Shown: positions 36,856 to 45,786, counted from the first letter of the stretch. The stretch: 64,000 bases of DNA from Clostridiales bacterium (GCA_012842605.1 DUSN01000095.1:1-64000); one strand, 5' to 3'. The notes: generated by a model not told the origin, from the letters alone. Numbers and translations: made by a program.

Positions 36856-38784
36856 ATGGGAGTTTTTAAGGTAACTTTCGGTACGCCGGAAGAGTTCACC
36901 CCGATTAAGTACAAAAGAGAATCGAAAATTCAGTTAAGTGACAGTACATCCTACGAATACTCACGAATATACTTCAGCATAACAAAACAAGGCTGCAAAC
37001 TTGAGCTTCCTCTTCAATTAGAAGAGGAAGTTTTCGGCTTTGGGCTTCAAATGCACAGCTTTAATCATAAGGGAAGCAAAAAGCATCTGCGTCCAAATGC
37101 TGACCCTGCATCGTCCAGCGGTGACAGCCATGCACCGGTACCGTTCTTTGTTACAAACAAGGGTTATGGCATTTACGTGGATACTGCCCGCTACGTCAGC
37201 TTTTACTGCGGTATTGCCAGGAAAAAGCAAAGAACGCCCAATCCCAACAACACCATAATAACCACTGCCCAGGAATTATATGAAAAGAGCGGGCTAAAGG
37301 AAGAATCTGTCATGGTCATTGAGATTCCTGCAGCTCAGGGGGTGGACCTGTACATCTTTGAAGGAAGCAGCATTACTGACATTGTAGCTCAGTACAATTT
37401 ATTCTCCGGAGGAGGCTGCATGCCTTCCTTGTGGGGTTTGGGAGTTCTTTACCGATGCTATGCCCGTTATCATGATTATCAGGTGCTGGAAATGGCAAAG
37501 TACTTCCGCCAAAGCCATATTCCCTGCAGCATTATTGGACTGGAACCCGGATGGCAAAGCAGCAGCTATTCCTGCTCCTATGTATGGGATAGTGAACGTT
37601 ATCCTGATTATGAGAATATGATAAGCGAGCTGAGAAAGCTTAATTTCCATATCAATTTATGGGAACATGCCTTTGTCAATGCTGTATCTCCCATTTATCA
37701 GGATTTGTATGATCACAGCGGAAATTATGAAGTATGGCAGGGTATTGTCCCGGACTTTGCCGATGAAGCAGCAGTACAAATTTTTGCTGATTACCACAGA
37801 AACCAGCTGGTTGAAAAGGGAATAACAGGCTTTAAGCTGGACGAATGCGACGGCAGTGATTACACAGGCGGATGGTCCTTTCCCAACTTCAGTGAGTTTG
37901 GCTCCGGGCTGGACGGTGAGCAAATGCATTGTCTTTTCGGCGCCTTGTACCAGCAGGCAGTGATGGCTGCCCTCGGGAACCGGCGCACCCTGTCCCAGGT
38001 CAGGTCAGCCGGTGCTTTCGCCGCACCTTATCCCTTTGCTCTATACAGCGACCTATACGGCCATAGAAATTTTATATTGGCATTGGTTAACTCCGGATTC
38101 AGCGGTCTTTTATGGTCACCTGAAGTACGGCATGCCGCAAGCAAGCGTGATTTGATACGACGGCTTCAGACAGTGGTCTTTTCGGTACAGGCTCTGATTA
38201 ATGCCTGGTATATGCCTGAAGCACCCTGGATAAAATTTGACGCTGAGGAAGAAGTCAGGGAACTGCTTAACTTAAGGATGTCTCTCATTCCTTATTTATA
38301 CAGTGCATTCTACAGATACCATACGGAAGGTATAGCACCGGTACGTGCCCTGGTAAGCGACTATACTGACGACAGGGAAACATACAGCATTCAGGATGAA
38401 TACCTGTTTGGCGACAGTATGCTGGTCGCACCTATGACTGAGTCTGAGAATCAGCGCAGGGTTTACCTGCCTGAAGGGATTTGGTTTAATTTCTGGACAA
38501 ATCAGAAGTATAACGGAGGATGGCATACAGTAGATACTGATAATATCCCTGTTTTCGTTAAAAACAACAGTGTTATACCCATAGCTGAGCCAGTTGAATA
38601 CATTACAGACGATACGATTTTTGATATAACCTTAAAATGCTATGGAGAAGGCGGCAGCGCAAAACTGGTTGAAGATGACGGAGAGACATATACAACATCA
38701 TTTAGGATAATAGAAGCAGACAAAAACACTGCCGATATAATAAGCCGCCGATATCGTCTTTCATCTGTTATAACTGTGGTATAA
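36856..38784 (+). CDS. GH31-family alpha-glycosidase
   Basis: A 642-residue retaining glycosidase without signal peptide. The N-terminal beta-sandwich (residues 1-185, with FGFGLQMHSFNHKG) is followed by the TIM barrel with GLGVLYRCYARYHDY, EPGWQSSSYS, the nucleophile region GFKLDECDG (Asp329) and RSAGAFAAPYPFALYSDLYGH-type acid/base region. Then come two C-terminal beta domains (PLPEGIWFNFW-like stretch YLPEGIWFNFWTNQ). GH31 covers alpha-glucosidases, alpha-xylosidases, alpha-galactosidases and sulfoquinovosidases; the WxDxxE variant seen here does not decide between them. It closes the locus; no terminator is obvious before polA. Confidence 0.85.
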   Translation: MGVFKVTFGTPEEFTPIKYKRESKIQLSDSTSYEYSRIYFSITKQGCKLELPLQLEEEVFGFGLQMHSFNHKGSKKHLRPNADPASSSGDSHAPVPFFVTNKGYGIYVDTARYVSFYCGIARKKQRTPNPNNTIITTAQELYEKSGLKEESVMVIEIPAAQGVDLYIFEGSSITDIVAQYNLFSGGGCMPSLWGLGVLYRCYARYHDYQVLEMAKYFRQSHIPCSIIGLEPGWQSSSYSCSYVWDSERYPDYENMISELRKLNFHINLWEHAFVNAVSPIYQDLYDHSGNYEVWQGIVPDFADEAAVQIFADYHRNQLVEKGITGFKLDECDGSDYTGGWSFPNFSEFGSGLDGEQMHCLFGALYQQAVMAALGNRRTLSQVRSAGAFAAPYPFALYSDLYGHRNFILALVNSGFSGLLWSPEVRHAASKRDLIRRLQTVVFSVQALINAWYMPEAPWIKFDAEEEVRELLNLRMSLIPYLYSAFYRYHTEGIAPVRALVSDYTDDRETYSIQDEYLFGDSMLVAPMTESENQRRVYLPEGIWFNFWTNQKYNGGWHTVDTDNIPVFVKNNSVIPIAEPVEYITDDTIFDITLKCYGEGGSAKLVEDDGETYTTSFRIIEADKNTADIISRRYRLSSVITVV

Positions 38785-38833
38785 ATTTCTGCTGCCATAA
38801 GATATTATAAAGTTTCTGTCCTAAAATGCTTCA

Positions 38834-38862
38834 TTGTATTATGGGAAAAAATATGGTAAAGT
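38834..38862 (+). promoter_or_regulatory. probable promoter of polA
   Basis: TTGTAT (38834-38839), 17 bases, TAAAGT (38857-38862). The ATG lies about 50 bases downstream. This would separate housekeeping polA transcription from the sugar locus. Confidence 0.45.
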
Positions 38863-38914
38863 CAAATAGTACAATGGTAATAATTAATAGTGACAGAAAA
38901 AGGTGAAAATACTT

Positions 38915-41503
38915 ATGAAGAAAACCATTATGGTTATAGATGGAAGCAGCCTGCTGCACAGGGCTTTTTATGCTATACCGCTCTTGTCAAATAAAAAAGG
39001 AGTATACACCAATGCGGTATACGGATTTCTTAATATGCTTATAAAGCTGCTGCAGGATTATAAACCCTATTCCCTGGCGGTTGCCTTTGACAAAAAAGCT
39101 CCCACTTTTCGTCACCTGGCATATGAAGCTTACAAGGGCACCCGCCAAAAGGCACCGGAGGAACTGGTGCCCCAGTTTGATCTGATCCGTGAAGTCTTAT
39201 TGCATATGGGGATCCCGATTTTTGAGCTGGATGGATATGAGGCAGACGACATATTGGGTACCGTATCCCAGTTCTGCGGCAGCCAGGAGCAGCATATTCT
39301 CCTTGTAACCGGTGACAAAGATGCACTGCAGCTGATATCAGACAATGTTGAGGTACTTCTGACCCAGAAGGGGATATCTGTCATTCATAGGTATGACACA
39401 GCAGAACTTGCTGAAGAGTATGGTTTAACACCGGAGCAGTTCATAGACATGAAAGGCTTGATGGGAGACAGCTCCGACAATATCCCGGGTGTTCCGGGAA
39501 TCGGCCCCAAAACCGCCGTTAAGCTTCTGAAAGAATACGGTACACTGGAAAATGTATTGGATAATACAGAAAATATTAAGGAAAGAAAGGTTAGAGAAAA
39601 TTTAACTATATACAGGCAGCATGCGCTGCTCAGCAAGGATTTGGCCACTATACGCCGTGATGCTCCAATCGACTGCAGTATATTGTCCCAGCCGGTGGAG
39701 ATAACAAAAACACCGGAGTTGAAGCAATTATTAGTGGACCTGGAGTTAAAATCCGTAATTGAAAAACTGGATATGGCTGATATAGAAGTTGTTGAAACTG
39801 AAAAGGCAGCTGAAAGAAGCAAGACTGTTGTTGAAATTCGAAAGGCTGAAGACTTGCAGTCCCTGGCAGAGCAGCTGCTAAGCCAGGAAGAGATTGCCTT
39901 ATTGGCAGGACATAATATCAGTATTGCCTGGCAGGATGATAAAGCCTACCGGATTTGCCTGAAGGAAGACCTGCTAAGCGAAGGCTTAATGGATGATGAG
40001 GTATGGAAAATACTTCAGCCCGTTATAGAAAACAAAAAGGTTAGAAAAGTAGCCAATAATTCGAAAAGCACTATTCTTTTCTTAAATAAAATGGGAATAA
40101 GCCTGGAGGGGCTGGACTTTGATACTCAGATAGGTGCATACCTGCTGGAGCCTACCAGAAACAAATATGATGTTGAACAGCTCCTCTATGATTATAACAA
40201 TATAAATGTTGCACAGGCAGATGCATCTGATCTGATGCTTCTCAGCCGTACCATGAAAAAACGGCTGAAAGAAGCTAATTTGGAGGATTTATACCGGCAG
40301 ATCGAGCACCCTTTGATTCATGTACTTGTAGATATGGAACTGGCAGGTTTCAAGGTTGACAAGGAAATGCTGCAGCAGCTGGATGAGGAGTTCTCAGCCG
40401 AAGTAAAGCGTCTGACCCAGGAAATCATAGAACTGGCCGGAGAAGAATTTAACCTCAATTCACCTAAGCAGCTGGGGGAAATTCTGTTTGAAAAGCTTGG
40501 TCTGCCCGTGCAAAAGAAAACAAAGACCGGCTATTCCACCGATATCGAAGTATTGGAAAAGCTGGAAGGCATGCACCCAATAATAGAAAAGCTGATTGAT
40601 TACCGTCAGGTTATGAAACTGAAATCCACATACATTGACGGGCTGCTTCATGTTATTAATCCATGTGACGGCAAGATTCACTCCAATTTCAATCAGACTG
40701 TAACCGCCACCGGGCGGATAAGCAGTACTGAACCAAACCTGCAGAACATACCGGTCAGGGTGGAAATGGGCAGAAAAATACGAAAGGTATTTACTGCAAG
40801 CGACAATAAGCATATATTAGTGGATGCTGACTATTCACAGATAGAGCTGCGGGTATTGGCCCATATTTCCGGAGACCCGAATTTGATTGAAGCATTTAAC
40901 AAAAAAGAAGATATTCACCGGCGAACCGCTGCTGATATATTTAATGTGCCTATAGAACAGGTAACCTCAGAACAGAGGAACAGCGCTAAGGCTGTTAATT
41001 TCGGCATAGTCTATGGCATCAGCGATTATGGCCTTGCCAGGAATTTAGGCATTCCCAGGGTCAGGGCAAAGAGATATATTGAAAGCTACCTGCAACGTTA
41101 TCCCAAGGTAAAGGAGTATATGGACAGGATTATAGCAGAGGGCAAGAAGAATGGGTATGTAACTACTCTTATGAACAGGAGAAGGGACATTCCTGAGTTA
41201 AGTTCAAGGAATTTCAATATTCGAAGCTTTGGGGAACGTATAGCACTTAATACCCCAATACAGGGAACAGCAGCTGATATAATCAAGCTGGCTATGATTC
41301 GGGTGCATGGAGAGCTGAAGAGAAGAAACCTGAAATCCAGACTTATCCTCCAGGTACATGACGAATTGATAGTTGATGCATGCATCGATGAACTAGAAGA
41401 AGTAAAGAAGTTACTGAAGGAGCAAATGGAAAACGCTATGGAGTTATCGGTTCCCCTTGTGGTGGATATTGGTACAGGCTGGAACTGGTATGATGCCAAA
41501 TAG
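38915..41503 (+). CDS. polA: DNA polymerase I with degenerate proofreading domain
   Basis: An 862-residue family A polymerase for Okazaki-fragment processing and repair. The N-terminal 290 residues are the 5'-3' exonuclease/flap nuclease (IDGSSLLHRAFYA, GDKDALQL, GVPGIGPKTA). The middle domain lacks proofreading residues: the DTET position reads LLAGHNIS, and the later exonuclease aspartates are absent, as in Bacillus and Thermus enzymes. The polymerase domain has motif A DYSQIELR, motif B RNSAKAVNFGIVYG and motif C VHDEL. ATG 38915 is 9 bases after AAAAGGTG; an in-frame GTG at 38903 overlaps that site. coaE follows after 10 bases. Confidence 0.96.
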   Translation: MKKTIMVIDGSSLLHRAFYAIPLLSNKKGVYTNAVYGFLNMLIKLLQDYKPYSLAVAFDKKAPTFRHLAYEAYKGTRQKAPEELVPQFDLIREVLLHMGIPIFELDGYEADDILGTVSQFCGSQEQHILLVTGDKDALQLISDNVEVLLTQKGISVIHRYDTAELAEEYGLTPEQFIDMKGLMGDSSDNIPGVPGIGPKTAVKLLKEYGTLENVLDNTENIKERKVRENLTIYRQHALLSKDLATIRRDAPIDCSILSQPVEITKTPELKQLLVDLELKSVIEKLDMADIEVVETEKAAERSKTVVEIRKAEDLQSLAEQLLSQEEIALLAGHNISIAWQDDKAYRICLKEDLLSEGLMDDEVWKILQPVIENKKVRKVANNSKSTILFLNKMGISLEGLDFDTQIGAYLLEPTRNKYDVEQLLYDYNNINVAQADASDLMLLSRTMKKRLKEANLEDLYRQIEHPLIHVLVDMELAGFKVDKEMLQQLDEEFSAEVKRLTQEIIELAGEEFNLNSPKQLGEILFEKLGLPVQKKTKTGYSTDIEVLEKLEGMHPIIEKLIDYRQVMKLKSTYIDGLLHVINPCDGKIHSNFNQTVTATGRISSTEPNLQNIPVRVEMGRKIRKVFTASDNKHILVDADYSQIELRVLAHISGDPNLIEAFNKKEDIHRRTAADIFNVPIEQVTSEQRNSAKAVNFGIVYGISDYGLARNLGIPRVRAKRYIESYLQRYPKVKEYMDRIIAEGKKNGYVTTLMNRRRDIPELSSRNFNIRSFGERIALNTPIQGTAADIIKLAMIRVHGELKRRNLKSRLILQVHDELIVDACIDELEEVKKLLKEQMENAMELSVPLVVDIGTGWNWYDAK

Positions 41504-41513
41504 GTGAAGGTTC

Positions 41514-42119
41514 ATGAAGGTAATAGGATTAACAGGCGGAATAGCATCCGGAAAATCCACAGTTTCCGGCATACTGAGAGAATTGGGAATTCCCGTTATT
41601 GATGCAGATTCGGTATACGAAAGACTGTCAAGAAAAGGGAATCGAGTTTGGCAAGCCGTATACCTGGCCTTTGGTGAAGAATACTTTCTGCCTGACGGGG
41701 AAATGAACCGCAAAAAACTTGGTGCTTTGGTTTTTTCAGACAGCCAGTCTAGGGAGAAGCTTAATAAAATTACTCACCCAATTGTAAAGGATGAAATGCT
41801 GCTGATTTTGGACCAAATAATCCGTGAGCAGCAGCCGCCCTTGGTAGTGATGGATGTTCCGTTATTGTTCGAGTCCGGCTGGAACGACTGGATGGATGAA
41901 GTTTGGGTTGTTTATGCGCCTGAAGAAATGCAGGTAGAGAGACTGTCAACAAGAAACGGTCTGACCCGGGAAGAAGCTTTCCTTCGCGTGAAGAGTCAGA
42001 TGAGCATAGAGGAAAAGAGGAAACTGGCTGATCGGGTGATTGATAACTCGTTGTCAATTGACTATACAAAAAGGCAAATTGAAAGAATATTGGAAGAGCT
42101 GAAAGTTTCGGAGGAATGA
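41514..42119 (+). CDS. coaE: dephospho-CoA kinase
   Basis: A 201-residue P-loop kinase performing the last step of coenzyme A synthesis, phosphorylation of the ribose 3'-hydroxyl of dephospho-CoA. The P-loop is GLTGGIASGKST at the N-terminus; DADSVYERL and PLLFESGW are the typical CoA-binding and lid motifs. Length is normal. It follows polA by 10 bases, a common clostridial arrangement, and its stop overlaps the upstream potential ATG of the next gene. Confidence 0.95.
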   Translation: MKVIGLTGGIASGKSTVSGILRELGIPVIDADSVYERLSRKGNRVWQAVYLAFGEEYFLPDGEMNRKKLGALVFSDSQSREKLNKITHPIVKDEMLLILDQIIREQQPPLVVMDVPLLFESGWNDWMDEVWVVYAPEEMQVERLSTRNGLTREEAFLRVKSQMSIEEKRKLADRVIDNSLSIDYTKRQIERILEELKVSEE

Positions 42120-42121
42120 GG

Positions 42122-42706
42122 ATGACAAAACCCCGGCAGAAGAGGCTGATCCCACGGGTTTTGCTGATATTGGCAATATTTTTGCTATTGGTATATCTGG
42201 CAGAGAACAGTCCCTGGATAAAGCGTATGAGGTACCCATTGGTCTATGAAGAGCATATCCGCAGGTATGCATCAGAATATGAAATAGATCCTTTTCTTGC
42301 TGCCTCTGTTATTTGGGTGGAAAGTAAATTTGTTCCTGATGCGGTATCCGGAAAGGATGCCAGAGGGCTTATGCAGATTATACCCAGTACAGGCAAATGG
42401 GCAGCAGAAAAAATGGGCTTGTCCGATTATCAGGAAAATCACTTATTTGAACCCGAAATAAATATTAAAATCGGGTGCTGGTACCTGAGTTTCCTGGCAT
42501 CACAGTTTCCGGATAACGTGGAATTGGTTATAGCTGCTTATAATGCCGGTATCGGCAATGTGAAAAAATGGCTGCAAAACAGGGAGTACAGCTCAGACGG
42601 AATGCACCTGGATTACATTCCGTTTTTTGAGACGCGCAATTATGTTAAGGAAGTACTAAAGGCATATGAAATTTATAAGGAAATATATCCCTCTTTGAAA
42701 CTGTAG
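42122..42706 (+). CDS. lytic transglycosylase (SLT domain, GH23)
   Basis: A 194-residue envelope protein. One N-terminal hydrophobic helix (about residues 11-28) serves as signal anchor. The rest is a goose-lysozyme/SLT fold: VIWVESKFVPDAVSGKDARGLMQI carries the catalytic Glu and the conserved GLMQI, followed by the AAYNAGIGNVKKWL block. It cleaves peptidoglycan glycan strands with formation of 1,6-anhydromuramic ends. ATG 42122 is 7 bases after GGAGG; ATG 42116 (overlapping coaE by 4 bases) is only 1 base from it. The polA-coaE-SLT order suggests one operon. A role in growth or in sporulation cannot be distinguished. Confidence 0.9.
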   Translation: MTKPRQKRLIPRVLLILAIFLLLVYLAENSPWIKRMRYPLVYEEHIRRYASEYEIDPFLAASVIWVESKFVPDAVSGKDARGLMQIIPSTGKWAAEKMGLSDYQENHLFEPEINIKIGCWYLSFLASQFPDNVELVIAAYNAGIGNVKKWLQNREYSSDGMHLDYIPFFETRNYVKEVLKAYEIYKEIYPSLKL

Positions 42707-42745
42707 AGAATCTGCTGCAGTATCATCGGAAAGGATTATGGACAA

Positions 42746-44410
42746 ATGAGGAAAATTGCATCCTGTTTAACTTTGGTTTTGTTAATGCTGAGTTTAGCTG
42801 GCTGCGGCCTTGGCAGGCTGCCGGATGCCCATATTATAGATGAAGAAACGCCATCTGAAAGTACACCAGTGCCAACGGAGCCTGCTCCCCGTGAAGGAGG
42901 AGAGCTGAGGGTACCGCTGACAGCTCCGGATACATTTAATCCATTGCTTACCAAATCCAGCAATATGCTTAGCTTCCTGAGTCTGATATTTGAAAGCTTA
43001 GTAGCATATGACGAAAACTCCAAACCTGTTCCTTGTCTTGCTTCGGGCTGGGAGGTATCGCCCGATGGCAGGCTTTGGGTGTTTGACTTGCGCAAGGGAG
43101 TAAAATGGCATAATGGGCAAGACTTTACGGGAGAAGATGTAATTTTTACCTTTGAAGCCCTGAAAAGCGGTGCCCTGGAGTCCTTTTACTATAATGATCT
43201 GTTTGAAAATGTTTTGGAATACGGTCTTAGAAACGCTGACCCATACTCTTTTTATATCCGCTTGGCAGAACCTACCTATAAGATTCTTGATTTGCTGACT
43301 TTTCCTGTGCTGCCTAAGGATGTATATATATCAGCTGAAAATATGACTGAGAATAAGGATGATTTTTCATTAATCCCTGTCGGAACCGGTCCATACAAGG
43401 TTGATCCGAATCATCCGTTTGACGGTAGTGAAATCAAACTGGTTCAAAATAAAAACTGGTGGAATGGTTCTTCATATATAAAATCCATATTAGGCAAGAG
43501 TTTTGCTTCCAATGAAGAGGCCAGAAATGCTTTTAACGACGGTGAGATAGACTTGGTGGATACTGCGGTTGTTTATGCAAACACCCGGCTGAACCGCAGC
43601 AATTCCAGCCATTATAAATACCTGACATCCATTTTCGAATTTTTGGCATTAAACAATAATAACCCGCTTTTTCAGGATAAAAATATAAAAAAGGCGATGG
43701 CTTATGCCATTGACCGCAAGGACATTATTTCAAAAGTGTATTTGAACAATGCAGAAACTGTAGATGTACCAATACCTTCCAACTCATGGTTATATGACAG
43801 CAGCTACCGCATATATGATTATGATGCTGACCAGGCTCGAAGGCTGCTGGCAGAAGCAGGATGGAAGGACTCAGACGGGGACGGCATTCTTGACCAGGAT
43901 ATTGATGGAAAAAAAGTAGATTTAGCCTTTACCTTATTGATCAACAGCGACAATGATTATAGAAGAGATACTGCAAACCTTATTGCCAGACAATTGGAAC
44001 TGGTTGGATTCAAGGTTACAGTTGAGATGCTGCCCTGGGAAAAATTGCGGGATGAAGTAATGCCTAAAGGAGATTTTGATGCTGTATTAACTGCTTACAG
44101 CCTTGATTATGTACATGATTTGAGGTTTGCCTTCCACAGCAGTCAGATTGGAAACGGACTGAGTAATTTTATCCGATATAAAAATGAAGAACTGGATAAC
44201 CTGCTGGACAGTGCAGCAAAAGCTTATACAGAGGAGGACAGGCTGAAGGCTTACCTGGAAATACAGAAGCATTTTACGGAACAACTGCCCATCATCAGCC
44301 TGTATTTCCGAACGGGATCACTGCTGGTGGATGACCGGGTTAAAGGCGTGCAGCGCATCAGCGAGCTGAATATATATAAGAATATAAGCGATTGGTTTTT
44401 GACCAACTAA
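42746..44410 (+). CDS. oligopeptide/dipeptide-binding lipoprotein (SBP family 5)
   Basis: A 554-residue extracytoplasmic substrate-binding protein. The signal peptide ends in LAGC, Cys20 being lipidated, and is followed by a Thr/Pro/Glu linker. The family 5 fold includes FNPLLTKSSN, VKWHNGQDFTGEDVIFTFEALK-like sequence and KKAMAYAIDRKDII. It has no neighbouring permease or ATPase, so it must work with a transporter encoded elsewhere or act as a sensor. Ligands of this family range from peptides to nickel and oligosaccharides. The predicted ribosome site AAAGGA is 10 bases before the ATG. Confidence 0.88.
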   Translation: MRKIASCLTLVLLMLSLAGCGLGRLPDAHIIDEETPSESTPVPTEPAPREGGELRVPLTAPDTFNPLLTKSSNMLSFLSLIFESLVAYDENSKPVPCLASGWEVSPDGRLWVFDLRKGVKWHNGQDFTGEDVIFTFEALKSGALESFYYNDLFENVLEYGLRNADPYSFYIRLAEPTYKILDLLTFPVLPKDVYISAENMTENKDDFSLIPVGTGPYKVDPNHPFDGSEIKLVQNKNWWNGSSYIKSILGKSFASNEEARNAFNDGEIDLVDTAVVYANTRLNRSNSSHYKYLTSIFEFLALNNNNPLFQDKNIKKAMAYAIDRKDIISKVYLNNAETVDVPIPSNSWLYDSSYRIYDYDADQARRLLAEAGWKDSDGDGILDQDIDGKKVDLAFTLLINSDNDYRRDTANLIARQLELVGFKVTVEMLPWEKLRDEVMPKGDFDAVLTAYSLDYVHDLRFAFHSSQIGNGLSNFIRYKNEELDNLLDSAAKAYTEEDRLKAYLEIQKHFTEQLPIISLYFRTGSLLVDDRVKGVQRISELNIYKNISDWFLTN

Positions 44411-44436
44411 CTTTTAAAGCAACTTCAGATTTTCTG

Positions 44437-44465
44437 TTGACAAAAATAACAGGTATGACTATAAT
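44437..44465 (+). promoter_or_regulatory. consensus sigma-A promoter of tRNA-Leu(GAG)
   Basis: TTGACA (44437-44442), 17 bases, TATAAT (44460-44465): a perfect match. The mature tRNA begins 38 bases after the -10 box. Confidence 0.93.
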
Positions 44466-44503
44466 AATGATTGTGACTTTTCAGTATGAAGTTGCTTATA
44501 TTT

Positions 44504-44588
44504 GCGAGAGTGCTGGAATTGGCAGACAGGCACGTTTGAGGGGCGTGTGTCTCATGGCGTACGGGTTCAAGTCCCGTCTCTCGCACCA
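44504..44588 (+). tRNA. tRNA-Leu (anticodon GAG)
   Basis: GCGAGAG at the 5' end pairs with CTCTCGC before A-CCA, which is encoded. The anticodon arm CACGT-TTGAGGG-GCGTG gives GAG. The long variable arm (TGTCTCATGGCGT region) and the T arm ACGGGTTCAAGTCCCGT are class II leucine features. Length 85 with CCA. Confidence 0.97.
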
Positions 44589-44598
44589 AAAATGATTA

Positions 44599-44636
44599 AA
44601 GCCCATGATAATTGATATCATGGGTTTAATTTTTGT
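44599..44636 (+). terminator. terminator after tRNA-Leu(GAG)
   Basis: CCCATGATA (44602-44610) pairs perfectly with TATCATGGG (44616-44624), with a 5-base loop and then TTTAATTTTT. Confidence 0.88.
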
Positions 44637-44649
44637 GCGCCCAGCATGT

Positions 44650-44733
44650 AGACAAGGGGACGGTTCTTTTGTCTTACTTCACATCATTTTTTAGACAAGG
44701 GGACGGTTCTTTTGTCTTGCTTCACATCATTTT
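44650..44733 (+). repeat. two tandem copies of a REP-like palindromic element
   Basis: A 41-base unit occurs at 44650-44690 and 44693-44733 with one difference (TTACTT versus TTGCTT). Each copy contains the imperfect palindrome AGACAAGGGGACGG...TTTTGTCT. The first copy is preceded by GTAG, a tetranucleotide typical at the foot of REP hairpins handled by RAYT transposases. From memory, GACAAGGGGACGGTTC-type sequences are widespread in Bacillota genomes. The stretch 44734-44894 after it holds no gene that I can support. Confidence 0.75.
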
Positions 44734-44894
44734 ATATCACTGGCTGCAAAAATTATTTACAGTATATTGCGGGGAGTTTTGGATTTGTCGATGAACTTAA
44801 ACTTAACAAGGCAATTTATGAATTAGAATAAAAAAACCATCCAGGCATAATCTAAGCATGAAAAATAAATATAATGCCTGGACAGGTGAAAAGA

Positions 44895-45257
44895 TTGAAA
44901 AAATCATTATATGTACTAAAAATTGCTGCAATCGGTATTGCAGCAGGCTTGTGCAACGGGCTGTTTGGAGCAGGCGGGGGAATGATTGTAGTCCCTTCCA
45001 TGGTGCATTTCCTGAAAGTGGAAGACCATGATGCTCACGCAACTGCTATAGCGGTAATACTGCCACTGGTGGTTGTCAGTTCATTTATTTATTTTAAGAA
45101 TGGATATCTGGACCTGGGCAAGGCGCTGCCTGTGGCAGTCGGCAGCGTTATTGGGGGAATATCGGGAGCTTTACTGCTGGACCGAATCCCGTCTCACTGG
45201 CTGAGAAAAATATTTGCTGTGTTTATGATAGCAGCTGCAATCAGGATGTTGTTATAG
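44895..45257 (+). CDS. TauE/SafE-like transporter, N-terminal half
   Basis: About 120 residues, half the length of a normal TauE/SafE (DUF81) anion exporter. It has four hydrophobic segments and the repeat signature GLCNGLFGAGGGMIVVPSM, followed by HATAIAVILPLVVVSSF. Start is uncertain: TTG 44895 (AGGTG 5 bases before) seems best, with GTG 44886 and ATG 44874 as alternatives. The stop (TAG, 45255-45257) overlaps the GTG of the next gene, which encodes the second repeat. Since full-length TauE proteins consist of two such inverted repeats, the two products probably form a heterodimer. Substrate unknown (sulfite, sulfoacetate or another organic anion). Confidence 0.78.
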   Translation: MKKSLYVLKIAAIGIAAGLCNGLFGAGGGMIVVPSMVHFLKVEDHDAHATAIAVILPLVVVSSFIYFKNGYLDLGKALPVAVGSVIGGISGALLLDRIPSHWLRKIFAVFMIAAAIRMLL

Positions 45258-45616
45258 TGCTGCTGTTTGTAATAGGCCTTTTGTCCGGCATGGTCGGTGG
45301 TATGGGAATCGGCGGCGGTACCATATTGATCCCGTCATTGATATTATTCACAGGAACTACCCAGCATGCAGCCCAGGGCATTAATTTGGCATCCTTCATT
45401 CCCACAGCCATTGCAGCTATTTTCATACATGCCAGGAACGGGCATGTGCGTTTCAAACTCGCTTTTCATCTGATTCTTTCAGGTACATTAGGTGCAGTAT
45501 CGGGTTCTGTACTGGCGTCCTATATGTCTGCCTCGGTACTTCGTAAAATGTTCGGTATTTTTTTGCTTGTTATGGGTGTTTATGAGCTGCTGCGCAGGGA
45601 TAAAAAGCAAAAATAA
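45257..45616 (+). CDS. TauE/SafE-like transporter, C-terminal half
   Basis: A 119-residue membrane protein with about four helices and the second TauE repeat signature GMVGGMGIGGGTILIPSLIL, then HAAQGINLASFIPTAI. The GTG start overlaps the stop of the first half by one base (TAGTG), which ensures coupled translation in equal amounts. The last residues are Arg/Lys-rich and cytoplasmic. Both halves look intact, with conserved Gly-rich motifs, which argues against simple decay of one gene, although a single-base frameshift cannot be excluded from one sequence. Confidence 0.8.
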   Translation: MLLFVIGLLSGMVGGMGIGGGTILIPSLILFTGTTQHAAQGINLASFIPTAIAAIFIHARNGHVRFKLAFHLILSGTLGAVSGSVLASYMSASVLRKMFGIFLLVMGVYELLRRDKKQK

Positions 45617-45729
45617 ATGGAATTGTCACATTTATATGCCAGAACATTCAAAAAATCCCGTAAATTTAGGTAATATAAAGCAATATACGAGTTATTTATA
45701 TAGTCTGAATAAAATATGTGTTATATATG

Positions 45730-45758
45730 TTTCATTATTAATCTGTTTATGTTATAAT
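45730..45758 (+). promoter_or_regulatory. probable promoter of the rnf operon
   Basis: TTTCAT (45730-45735), 17 bases, TATAAT (45753-45758). It predicts a leader of about 125 bases before rnfC. Confidence 0.5.
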
Positions 45759-45786
45759 AAAAATGCTGTAATAAGCTGCTTTTACT

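Noticed and set aside
44392-44595. Open frame over the tRNA-Leu(GAG) region
   Set aside because: It overlaps a consensus promoter and the whole tRNA and has no ribosome site.
44650-44733. CRISPR array
   Set aside because: There are only two copies, almost directly adjacent, with no unique spacer and no cas gene.
44895-45616. TauE as a frameshifted pseudogene
   Set aside because: Both halves keep their signature motifs and a coupled stop-start, so a split functional gene is more likely; frameshift not fully excluded.
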